Shown here in pieces: positions 1 to 5,749 of a DNA stretch of 6,055 nucleotides (its first letter is position 1; every line of letters starts with the position of its first letter). Both the position numbers and the translations under genes were made by a program. The stretch comes from DATKZS01 sp035527835 [NCBI: bacterium] (GTDB taxonomy: Bacteria; RBG-13-61-14). The DNA is taken from positions 1 to 6,055 of the forward strand of contig DATKZS010000168.1 in the NCBI GenBank assembly GCA_035527835.1. Direction: 5' to 3'. The notes below the pieces were generated by a model. It worked only from the letters and a program-made list of their open reading frames with translations, had not been told where the DNA came from and did no database searches.

Positions 1-1198
1 AGATGGAGCCATCATCATTAATCATGCGGTGGAGGATGGCGGCGGCGACCATGCTTTCGGGGGTGGAGATGTAGATGGGGGTCTTGCGGCCGTCTTTGGT
101 GATGGAGACGAGGTTGAGGTCGAGGTCAGCTTCCAGGTCGAGGATTTTATCGAGGGGAATGGAGGAGGCGCCGTCGCCGACGATGAGGAGACGGCGGGAG
201 GTTATGATCATGGTCCCTTGCTTTGTGGTGACCAGTCCGGTCTCGTTGTAACGCACTCCCTGGCGCTGGAAGGAGTTGACGATCTTTTTGGAGAGGAGGC
301 GGGCAGGGCCGTGGAAGTAACAGAGCTCATCGTCGCGCAGCGGCACGGGAGGCGGCACTGGTTCGAGCTTCTCGGTCCGGATCTCGCGGACCTTTTTCAG
401 GCGCGCGATGGTCTGGGCCTCGCCGGCGATTTCATCGTCAGGGATGGCAAGGCCCTGGCGAATGGCCTGGAGCAGCGCCTCTTCGTCCGCCGTCAGCTCG
501 CGGTCGGCCACGGCCGCGAGATACTGGGCCTTGAACCAGCCGGCCCTGATCTCCCGCGCCCGTTCCGGAGAAAGCTGGAACTCTTTTTCGAATCGTTGCA
601 GGGCCTCGCGTTCAGGGCCGGTGAGCACGTTGTCGGCGAAGACGGCGGCCAGGGCGCGCTCGTAAACCATTTCGTGGACCCACTCTCTGAATTTCGGCGG
701 CAACTCATAACGGCGCATGAGGGGGCCCAAGGCGGATGCGCTCACGGTCTCGGGCCGGGAGAAGTCGAGGGCCTGCGTGAGCTCGGGGAAGTAGCGGGAG
801 GCCCGTTTCATGCGGGCTTGGTGGATGATGGTAAGCGCGAGGTAAACCGGGAAGATGAGCAGCCACCACGGGCTCGGCTCGGGCGGTGCGCTGAAGCTCC
901 CGGGCGAATTATAATCAGAGGAGCTCGGCGCGATTTGCGGGGCCTCGAACGCCTGGGCCTCGGCAAGCCGGGTGATCTTGTTCGCGGCGGCGGGCGGCAC
1001 AGAGCTATGCGGCGGCCGCGGCAGCTTGAGCGACCGGCGGTAATAGAGTCCGTGCCGGCCGGCGTGGACATAAGGCGTCCCGGCGGCGTTCATGCCGAGC
1101 CGAAGCCCGGGCGCGCCCACGCTCACGCCGACGCCTCCCTTGGACAGGTTAAAGCGCACCGGCCCGATTTTCAGGGCCTTTCTGATATAGAAACCCAT
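1..1198 (-). CDS. DUF4236 protein with membrane segment, TerB-like region and PH-like C-terminus (3' end off the left edge)
   Basis: Read on the minus strand from ATG at 1198, this frame stays open for 399 codons to base 1, so the C-terminus lies outside the window. An in-frame TGA lies three codons upstream, making this ATG the first possible start; its ribosome binding site is weak. Residues 1-54 match the DUF4236 pattern: MGFYIRKALKIGP, then FNLSKGGVGVSVGAPGLRLG and a GLYYRRS end. A Pro/Ser-rich linker follows, then one membrane segment at about 110-126 (WWLLIFPVYLALTII). Residues about 160-275 are helical and acidic. They contain two similar halves (FADNVLTGPEREAL and VADRELTADEEALL), which resembles TerB-type domains. 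Residues 285-395 (from ELCYFHGPARLL, with TMIITSRRLLIVG and IPLDKILDLE) look like a bacterial PH/GRAM-like beta domain. The function of DUF4236 is unknown; membrane-tethered sensing or scaffolding is inference. The sulfatase-like gene ends 55 bp upstream with no terminator between, so co-transcription is plausible. The DUF4236 call is secure; the TerB-like and PH-like calls are pattern-based. Confidence 0.5.
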   Translation of the reverse strand, partial: MGFYIRKALKIGPVRFNLSKGGVGVSVGAPGLRLGMNAAGTPYVHAGRHGLYYRRSLKLPRPPHSSVPPAAANKITRLAEAQAFEAPQIAPSSSDYNSPGSFSAPPEPSPWWLLIFPVYLALTIIHQARMKRASRYFPELTQALDFSRPETVSASALGPLMRRYELPPKFREWVHEMVYERALAAVFADNVLTGPEREALQRFEKEFQLSPERAREIRAGWFKAQYLAAVADRELTADEEALLQAIRQGLAIPDDEIAGEAQTIARLKKVREIRTEKLEPVPPPVPLRDDELCYFHGPARLLSKKIVNSFQRQGVRYNETGLVTTKQGTMIITSRRLLIVGDGASSIPLDKILDLEADLDLNLVSITKDGRKTPIYISTPESMVAAAILHRMINDDGSI

Positions 1199-1253
1199 TT
1201 CCGATCACTGGCCTTCGAAGCGGCGATTTGAGAGCCTGGATTTTTTCCGGTCA

Positions 1254-3374
1254 CTACTGGATATATCCCAGGGCCTTCATTTTTTTCAATTCATCCGGGG
1301 ATATGGCCTGGACCGGCTCGACTTCCTGATACGGTTTAATCGTCCTTGTAAAGGTTTCGGCAAGTTCCTGCCCGCGCCGGCGGATGGCGGGGAGAAGATC
1401 AATAATGTTTCTGGTCTGCTCGGGATCTTCTTGCAGGTCATATAACTCCTGGCCGCCGGCGTTGGTGTCAATAAACGAGTATTTGTCAAAAAAGAAGGCG
1501 CGGTGATAAACCAGCGTCCCGTCTCTGGAGTTTCCATGGCCGGGAAGGTGAGGGTTTTCGCCGTACACTTCGGCGGCGTTCCAGGGGTGCTCATCCATTG
1601 TGGTCTTGATGCCCGCCATGTTCTGGATCATGAAAAAAAGCGACCGGTTCTCGATGGATGCGGAGTTGACCCCGGCGGGAGAACCTCCCGGATATTTGAT
1701 GATCAGCGGTATGTATAAAAGCTGATTGTATACGTCGTAGCGATGGCTGAGGATCCCGTTATGGTCGCCGAAGTGCTCACCATGGTCCGAAGTGAGGATG
1801 ATAATGGTGTTCTTGGAGAGGCCCCGCTTTCGCAGCTCCCGTAGCAACTGTTCGAATTGGCTATCAAGATAGAAAATTTCAGCATCATACTGGGACACCA
1901 GGTGGGCCTGCCGGCGCGGATCCGGTTTTCCATTTTCATCCACGGAAATGGTATAGGCGCCGGAACGCGTGAACAGCAGGTCATGCTGGAACCCGGGAAA
2001 CAGATGGATCAAGTCCTGCGGCGGATACGACAGTCCGTGGGCCTCCATGTAATTCAGAAAGAGGAAGAGGGGCTGCCCGCCGGGGGCCACTGAATCCAGC
2101 CAGCGCAGGGCCCTTTTGCTAACTTCGTCGGCGGTGGGAAATGCGATCAAGTAAGGGCACAGCAGCGACTCCGGCGCGTAACCTTTCACCAGGTCCACGG
2201 CATACGCCAGCAGGTCGCAATGAGAGAAGATCAGGTAGCAGGGGTTGGGCGCGTCATTGAAATACTCGAAGCCGCGGTTCAGTGCGACGGCTTTGCCCGC
2301 ATAGGCGAAATTGGCGGAAATCCCCGCGCAGCGGTATCCGTTGCGCGACAGGATTTCGGACAGGGTCGGGAATTCGGCGGGCATTTTGCGGAAACCCATG
2401 AAATCCTTCCGGCCCGCAACAGGAACATTGGTGGAACCGTGCGTGCGGGGGTAGAGACCAGAAAACATGGAAACGTGAGAAGGAAGGGTCCAGGCCGCGA
2501 CCGATACGGCGTTTTGGTAAACCATGCTTTGGCGGGAGAACTCGACAAGGTTCGGCGTGGTGTCCCGTTCATACCCGTAAACCGAAAGATGGTCACGCCG
2601 CACGGTGTCCCACACGATCAGGATAATATTAGGACGGCCGGCGGCGGCCGCCACGACCGCCGGGGCGGACGCCGGAATACGTTCCGTGAACGTCCTGATG
2701 GCCATGCTGGCGCCGGCACTCAACGCCAGCAGCACAGCGGCCGCGGCCAGGTCAAAGCGTAGCCTCCACTTTAAGCAGAGCCGGATCTGAAATACCACAC
2801 CCATGAGCGCCGCGACAAACAATGCGTTCAACAGCATGGCCCAACCATGGCCGTCCTCGGGAATGAGCTGCGGTTCGGGGGGACGCAAGAGCCAGGCCAG
2901 CAACAAGGCCCAAAAGCAAAAACCCAGCGCCGTCCATTTCAAGCCAGCGGGCCGTCCGCGCCTTGTCCATCCACGGACCAGGGCCAAAAGACACAGGCCC
3001 AGGCACACCATGGACGTATCCTTGACCTGCCAGGCCCCGGTCATTGCCCATCGCCACGCCTGGCATATCAATAAAAATAAAAGATACGCGCCGCCGAGGA
3101 TCGCAAAGAAGCGAAGGAAACGAATCCCGCCGCCCCGGCGCGACACCAGCGACGCCGTGAAAATGCCGGCGAGCCCCACCACTATTGCCATCGCAAGATA
3201 AAGCGGCGCGAACAGCGGGGGGACGTAAAGATCAGACCGATAAAAGCTCGCGGTCTGATCAACCAGAAACAGAGATAGCCCGGTGACGACGCAGAAAACG
3301 GCCGCTAATCGAATATTCAAGCCGCGGCCGTCGCCAGGCCCAGGTAAGATTATTTCCGGTTTGGGGGGACTCAT
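1254..3374 (-). CDS. Membrane-anchored sulfatase-like hydrolase/transferase with Thr at the nucleophile position
   Basis: A 706-residue protein started at ATG 3374, which has AGGA five bases upstream. The frame opens 32 codons earlier at 3470, but those residues are not membrane or family-like and that start lacks this site. About seven hydrophobic segments fill residues 20-228 (roughly 21-39, 52-78, 87-109, 118-134, 146-163, 178-200, 208-226). An odd count puts the catalytic part in the periplasm. The sulfatase (PF00884-type) domain starts at NIILIVWDTVRRDHLSVYGY (249 on), with metal ligand D256. Further motifs are AAWTLPSHVSMFSGLYPRTHG-like residues 293-313, NYMEAH 441-446, TSDHGE 528-533 (ligands D530, H531), LSHRYDVYNQ 542-551 and ELYDLQEDP 643-651. 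It ends with the family-typical ALGYIQ. Sulfatases using formylglycine carry C/S-x-P-S-R; here it is T296-L-P-S-H300, so formylglycine cannot form. Hydrolysis or transfer through Thr, as in lipoteichoic acid synthase and phosphoethanolamine transferases, is an inference. The substrate is unknown. Confidence 0.5.
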   Translation of the reverse strand: MSPPKPEIILPGPGDGRGLNIRLAAVFCVVTGLSLFLVDQTASFYRSDLYVPPLFAPLYLAMAIVVGLAGIFTASLVSRRGGGIRFLRFFAILGGAYLLFLLICQAWRWAMTGAWQVKDTSMVCLGLCLLALVRGWTRRGRPAGLKWTALGFCFWALLLAWLLRPPEPQLIPEDGHGWAMLLNALFVAALMGVVFQIRLCLKWRLRFDLAAAAVLLALSAGASMAIRTFTERIPASAPAVVAAAAGRPNIILIVWDTVRRDHLSVYGYERDTTPNLVEFSRQSMVYQNAVSVAAWTLPSHVSMFSGLYPRTHGSTNVPVAGRKDFMGFRKMPAEFPTLSEILSRNGYRCAGISANFAYAGKAVALNRGFEYFNDAPNPCYLIFSHCDLLAYAVDLVKGYAPESLLCPYLIAFPTADEVSKRALRWLDSVAPGGQPLFLFLNYMEAHGLSYPPQDLIHLFPGFQHDLLFTRSGAYTISVDENGKPDPRRQAHLVSQYDAEIFYLDSQFEQLLRELRKRGLSKNTIIILTSDHGEHFGDHNGILSHRYDVYNQLLYIPLIIKYPGGSPAGVNSASIENRSLFFMIQNMAGIKTTMDEHPWNAAEVYGENPHLPGHGNSRDGTLVYHRAFFFDKYSFIDTNAGGQELYDLQEDPEQTRNIIDLLPAIRRRGQELAETFTRTIKPYQEVEPVQAISPDELKKMKALGYIQ

Positions 3375-3379
3375 ATTAA

Positions 3380-3383
3380 TCCT
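3380..3383 (-). promoter_or_regulatory. Ribosome binding site deciding the sulfatase-like gene start
   Basis: On the minus strand AGGA is followed by the 5-nt spacer TTAAT and then ATG at 3374. This favours the inner ATG over the frame's outermost start at 3470 and removes 32 residues that look non-coding. Confidence 0.5.
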
Positions 3384-3472
3384 ATTCTTCCCCAAGACGA
3401 CGCGATTAGCAAAAAGGAATCCGCGGCATGAGCTCTCTTCTTGAATTACCAATCTGGCGGAGGAGTCCAAAG

Positions 3473-3500
3473 GGGCCGCTCGGCTTCGGTCGGGCGGCCC
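3473..3500. terminator. GC-rich hairpin after the AIM24 trio, possible terminator
   Basis: In the 186-bp gap between the third AIM24 gene and the sulfatase-like gene, read on the plus strand, GGGCCGCTCGGC pairs with GTCGGGCGGCCC around a TTCG loop. That is 12 bp including two G-T pairs, closed as C(UUCG)G. On the minus-strand transcript the two wobbles become A-C mismatches, the loop becomes CGAA, and the stem is followed by C then UUU only. It is therefore a weak rather than canonical terminator for the AIM24 operon. A smaller overlapping repeat, GCCCT (3497-3501) with AGGGC (3508-3512), could compete with it. I found no convincing promoter for the sulfatase-like gene in the rest of the gap. 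Confidence 0.5.
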
Positions 3501-3560
3501 TCGCCTCAGGGCGGTTCATCCTTTCATGATGCCAAAAACCTTGCCCGCCAGGCCGGCGCC

Positions 3561-4232
3561 TCAATTGTTGCTTTTCCGCACCGGGCGGAACCAGTGGATC
3601 CAATGGACGAAGCTCGCGGGCTTTCTGGTCTGGAGGTAGAGCTTGCCCTTGCCCTGAAAGTCGCAGACCAGTCCCTCTCCGGAGAGGAACAGCGACTTGA
3701 GCCCGCCGATCCGGCGGATGTTGAAGGTGAGGGTGGGCTCGAAGGCCACGATGTGCCCGGTGTCCACGGTGTAGGATCCGTTCACTTCCACCTCGTGCAC
3801 CGCGCCGAAGGTCCCGAAGAGCACGTCGCCCTGGCCGGAGGCCTTGAGGATGAACAGGCCCTCTCCTCCGAAGAAGGTCTTGGCGCCGCCCCACTTGGTG
3901 TCAATATTAATGGAGGGCGAGCTGGCGATATAGGACCCGGACTGGATGAAGAACTCTCCGTTCAATTGGATGTGGCGCATGTCGCCGGGGGCGCCGGGGG
4001 CGATCATGATGCGGCCGGGCGCTCCGGCGGCGGTGTAGGTGTTCATGAAGAAGCTCTCGCCGCCGACCATTCTTTTAAGGCCGGAGAGCACACCGCCCTT
4101 GGCCTTGGTCTGGATCTGCATGTTTGCGGTCATTGCGACCATGGACCCGGCCTCGACCTGGATCTGCTCGTTTTGGGCCAGGTCCACTTCGGCCATGGCG
4201 TAATCAGGCGCGCATACAATGTTTACCTGCAT
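3561..4232 (-). CDS. AIM24 / TIGR00266 family protein, third of three tandem paralogues
   Basis: A 223-residue protein of the AIM24 family (PF01987, TIGR00266), close to the usual full length of the bacterial family. Seen in it: N-terminal MQVNIVCAPDYAMAEVDL, VEAGSMVAM (26-34), VGGESFFMN (56-64), FFGGEGLFILKASGQGDV (120-137), VDTGHIVAFEPTLTF (156-170) and LSGEGLVCDFQGKGKLYLQT (183-202). The C-terminus WIHWFRPVRKSNN is aromatic and basic. There is no signal peptide or membrane segment, so it is probably cytosolic or peripherally membrane-bound. The family has a beta-rich fold placed with TRAP-like proteins; yeast Aim24 is a mitochondrial inner-membrane protein and bacterial roles are not defined. 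AAAGGAG lies 7 nt before ATG, and the preceding paralogue stops 15 bp upstream, so co-transcription is near certain. In the 49-residue C-terminal block from VDTGHIVAF it matches the first copy at 35 positions and the second at 28 (hand count). Confidence 0.5.
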   Translation of the reverse strand: MQVNIVCAPDYAMAEVDLAQNEQIQVEAGSMVAMTANMQIQTKAKGGVLSGLKRMVGGESFFMNTYTAAGAPGRIMIAPGAPGDMRHIQLNGEFFIQSGSYIASSPSINIDTKWGGAKTFFGGEGLFILKASGQGDVLFGTFGAVHEVEVNGSYTVDTGHIVAFEPTLTFNIRRIGGLKSLFLSGEGLVCDFQGKGKLYLQTRKPASFVHWIHWFRPVRKSNN

Positions 4233-4239
4233 GGCTTAA

Positions 4240-4246
4240 CTCCTTT
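4240..4246 (-). promoter_or_regulatory. Ribosome binding site of the third AIM24 gene
   Basis: AAAGGAG on the minus strand, then the 7-nt spacer TTAAGCC and ATG at 4232. This is a near-perfect Shine-Dalgarno sequence, placed within the 15-bp gap after the preceding gene's TGA, and it fixes the start. Confidence 0.5.
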
Positions 4247-4247
4247 C

Positions 4248-4934
4248 TCATCCGCGGCGGGGCGGGAGCTTGCCGCCGATGGTATGGCCGAAGGCCGAGG
4301 GATTGCGGCTCTGGATCCACAGCCGGCCCCTGCCGTTGAACACCGTCACCAGTCCCTCGCCCGAGAAGAAGGTGGCTTTCCACGAGCCGACCTTTTTCAC
4401 CTGGAAGGTCAGCGTCTCGTCAAAGGCCACGATGTGCCCGGTGTCCACGATGTACGGCCCGGCCAGCGGGATCTCGTGGATGGCGCCGAAGCTGTTGACA
4501 AGGACCTCGCCCTGGCCCGACGCCTTCAACATGAACATGCTCTCGCCGCCGAAGAACCCCTTGAAGCCCTGCCAGCTCGTGTCTATGGCCACGGTGGGCG
4601 AGCTGGCCAGGTAGGACGAGCGCTGGATGATGATGCTGGGTCCGGCGAGCGGAAGCGAGATGATGTCGCCGGGAAGGGTGGGCGCGAAGGTGACCTCGCC
4701 CGGCCCGCCCTGCGCCGTGAACGAGTTCATGAAGAACGATTCGCCGCCGAGCATGCTGCGCTTCAAGGCCTTGAGGATGCCGCCGCCGCCGGTGGCCGCG
4801 CGGCCGCTGGTCTGGATGGCGATATTGGAGGTCATGCTGACCATGGCGCCGGACTCGGCGATCACGGACTCATTGGCCGCGAGACCGACCAGGGCCAGCG
4901 CATAACTCGGTTGATACGCGATCTTGACTTGCAT
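4248..4934 (-). CDS. AIM24 / TIGR00266 family protein, second of three tandem paralogues
   Basis: A 228-residue AIM24-family protein. Family motifs seen: MQVKIAYQPSYALALVGL at the start, IAESGAMVSM (25-34), LGGESFFMN (62-70), FFGGESMFMLKASGQGEV (127-144), VDTGHIVAFDETLTF (163-177) and FSGEGLVTVFNGRGRLWIQS (190-209). Two features set it apart from its neighbours. A Gly/Ala-rich stretch (43-53, SGRAATGGGGI) precedes the ILKALKRSMLGGES helix region. The C-terminus GGKLPPRRG is basic and lacks the Trp-rich tail of the other two copies. The Cys found in the other two copies' SGEGLVC is Thr here. No signal peptide or membrane segment is visible. It starts 16 bp after the first paralogue. Its leader (AGCCATGCA around the ATG) matches that of the third copy, probably a relic of tandem duplication. 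In the C-terminal 49-residue block it matches the first copy at 37 positions. The molecular role is unknown. Confidence 0.5.
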   Translation of the reverse strand: MQVKIAYQPSYALALVGLAANESVIAESGAMVSMTSNIAIQTSGRAATGGGGILKALKRSMLGGESFFMNSFTAQGGPGEVTFAPTLPGDIISLPLAGPSIIIQRSSYLASSPTVAIDTSWQGFKGFFGGESMFMLKASGQGEVLVNSFGAIHEIPLAGPYIVDTGHIVAFDETLTFQVKKVGSWKATFFSGEGLVTVFNGRGRLWIQSRNPSAFGHTIGGKLPPRRG

Positions 4935-4941
4935 GGCTCAT

Positions 4942-4948
4942 CCCCCCC
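4942..4948 (-). promoter_or_regulatory. G7 tract serving as ribosome binding site of the second AIM24 gene
   Basis: The whole 16-bp gap before ATG 4934 reads AAGGGGGGGATGAGCC on the minus strand. Seven Gs replace the AGGAG core seen before the other two paralogues, 7 nt from the start codon. An out-of-frame ATG directly abuts the G tract and is probably too close to be used. The G tract is the only plausible ribosome binding site here. Confidence 0.5.
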
Positions 4949-4950
4949 TT

Positions 4951-5631
4951 TCAAGCCGGAAGCATGGGCCGAAGCCATGACACCATGGCGCCCACGTTGC
5001 GCGTCTGGATCCAGAGCTTGCCCTTGCCGTTGAACTCGCAGACCAGGCCCTCGCCGGAGAGCAGCGTGGACTTCCACCCGCCCACCTTTTTAACGTTGAA
5101 GGTGAGCGATTCCTCGAAGGCCACGATGTGACCGGTGTCCACGATGAACGGGCCGTTCAAGTCGAGCTCGCGGATGCCGCCGTAGGCGTTGATGAACAGG
5201 TCGCCGGCCCCGGAGGCCCGGAGCAGGAACAGTCCCTCCCCGCCGAGCAGGCTCTTCAGCCCGCCGAACTTCAGCTTCAGGTCAATGCTCGGAACGGAGG
5301 CCAGGAAGCTCGAGGCCTGGATGATGATGGCCCCGCCCTGCATCGGGAAATGGATAATGTCCCCGTTCAGCGACGGCGCGATCATGATCTGGCCGCCCGC
5401 CTGGCTCGCCGTGAAGATGTTAACGAACATGGTCTCGCCGCCCAGGAACTTCTTCCCGATGGCGCCGAGCAGCGCCTTGAACATGCCGCCGGTCGCCGAG
5501 AGCTTGGTGTCTATCTGCATGTCCGCGGCCATGCTCACCATGCTGCCGGCCTCCACCAGGATCTGCTCCTTGGGGTCGAGCTTCACCCCCAGCAGGCTGT
5601 ATGAGGGCCGGTACTTGATTCCAAATTGCAT
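4951..5631 (-). CDS. AIM24 / TIGR00266 family protein, first of three tandem paralogues
   Basis: A 226-residue AIM24-family protein that opens the trio. I chose ATG 5631 because AAGGAG lies 9 nt upstream and because MQFGIKYRPSYSLLGVKL aligns with the starts of the other two copies. The frame opens at 5703, but those 24 codons overlap the promoter. Motifs: VEAGSMVSM (26-34), LGGETMFVN (63-71), LLGGEGLFLLRASGAGDL (128-145), VDTGHIVAFEESLTF (164-178) and LSGEGLVCEFNGKGKLWIQT (191-210), with the tail MVSWLRPMLPA. The regularly spaced Gly-Gly-Glu motifs are typical of the beta-rich family fold. There is no signal peptide or membrane segment, so it is probably cytosolic or membrane-peripheral. Of the three copies it is the most similar to both others in the C-terminal block (37 and 35 of 49 positions), consistent with being nearest the ancestral form. 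The function is not established for the bacterial family. Confidence 0.5.
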   Translation of the reverse strand: MQFGIKYRPSYSLLGVKLDPKEQILVEAGSMVSMAADMQIDTKLSATGGMFKALLGAIGKKFLGGETMFVNIFTASQAGGQIMIAPSLNGDIIHFPMQGGAIIIQASSFLASVPSIDLKLKFGGLKSLLGGEGLFLLRASGAGDLFINAYGGIRELDLNGPFIVDTGHIVAFEESLTFNVKKVGGWKSTLLSGEGLVCEFNGKGKLWIQTRNVGAMVSWLRPMLPA

Positions 5632-5640
5632 TAGCGTTTT

Positions 5641-5646
5641 CTCCTT
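5641..5646 (-). promoter_or_regulatory. Ribosome binding site of the first AIM24 gene
   Basis: AAGGAG on the minus strand, nine bases before ATG 5631. It excludes the longer reading from 5703 and supports translation starting at MQFGIKYRPS. Confidence 0.5.
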
Positions 5647-5674
5647 TCCCTGTTCCGTCAGGCGTGAGGATATA

Positions 5675-5703
5675 AGGCTAGCCCAAATATTTGGGCCGGT
5701 CAA
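5675..5703 (-). promoter_or_regulatory. Probable sigma70-type promoter of the AIM24 operon
   Basis: On the minus strand TTGACC (5703-5698, five of six bases of the -35 consensus) is followed by exactly 17 nt and then TAGCCT (5680-5675, three of six of the -10). Transcription would start near 5668, giving a leader of about 37 nt with the ribosome binding site at 5646-5641. The weak -10 suggests a modest or activator-dependent promoter. TATATC at 5674-5669 is a better -10 match, but lies 23 nt from the -35 box. The promoter sits directly downstream of a terminator for the preceding gene. Confidence 0.5.
5681..5696. promoter_or_regulatory. Perfect 16-bp palindrome in the promoter spacer, likely operator
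   Basis: GCCCAAATATTTGGGC is its own reverse complement and takes up 16 of the 17 spacer bases between the -35 and -10 boxes. A dimeric repressor bound there would block RNA polymerase, or a MerR-like regulator could distort the spacer. A second 8-bp palindrome, GGCTAGCC (5676-5683), overlaps its edge and the -10 box. No regulator gene is in the window, so the binding protein is unknown. Confidence 0.5.
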
Positions 5704-5717
5704 TGGATTGATAAGGT

Positions 5718-5749
5718 TTTTTATCCGCGTCCCGGCCGGCGGATAAAAA
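5718..5749. repeat. Inverted repeat upstream of the AIM24 promoter
   Basis: TTTTTATCCGC (5718-5728) and GCGGATAAAAA (5739-5749) form a perfect 11-bp stem around a 10-nt loop that itself contains CCGGCC. On both strands the T-rich arm comes first and the A-rich arm last, which is the reverse of an intrinsic terminator. It sits some 15 bp upstream of the -35 box, where an activator or AT-rich upstream element could act. Its T5 (minus strand, 5749-5745) also serves as the distal U tract of the neighbouring terminator. Confidence 0.5.

Noticed and set aside
29-1231. A 400-codon plus-strand open frame at the left edge
   Set aside because: The minus-strand frame over the same bases gives a clear DUF4236 N-terminus and ordinary protein composition. 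The plus-strand product is Gly/Asp/Glu/Arg-rich and unlike any family.
3375-3470. N-terminal extension of the sulfatase-like protein to ATG 3470
   Set aside because: A good AGGA site precedes the inner ATG at 3374. The extra 32 residues would lie in an intergenic region and show no membrane or family character.
3375-3470. Promoter for the sulfatase-like gene
   Set aside because: Candidates such as TTGGAC-16-TAATTC and TTGCTA-22-TAGGAT have poor boxes or wrong spacing, so I do not call any of them.
3406-3894. A 162-codon minus-strand frame overlapping the end of the third AIM24 gene
   Set aside because: It is an Arg/Gly/Pro-rich out-of-frame reading of the AIM24 coding sequence with no recognisable domain.
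3441-5033. A 530-codon plus-strand open frame across all three AIM24 genes
   Set aside because: It is antisense to three well-conserved family members, its translation is low-complexity (Gly, Ala, Asp, His, Glu-rich), and it has no family features. It is a GC-bias shadow.
5632-5703. N-terminal extension of the first AIM24 protein to ATG 5703
   Set aside because: It would overlap the -35 box and palindrome. The inner ATG has AAGGAG and aligns with the starts of both paralogues.
5718-5749. Second intrinsic terminator
   Set aside because: The stem is perfect, but on either strand the T-rich arm comes before the loop and the A-rich arm after it, so no U tract follows the hairpin.
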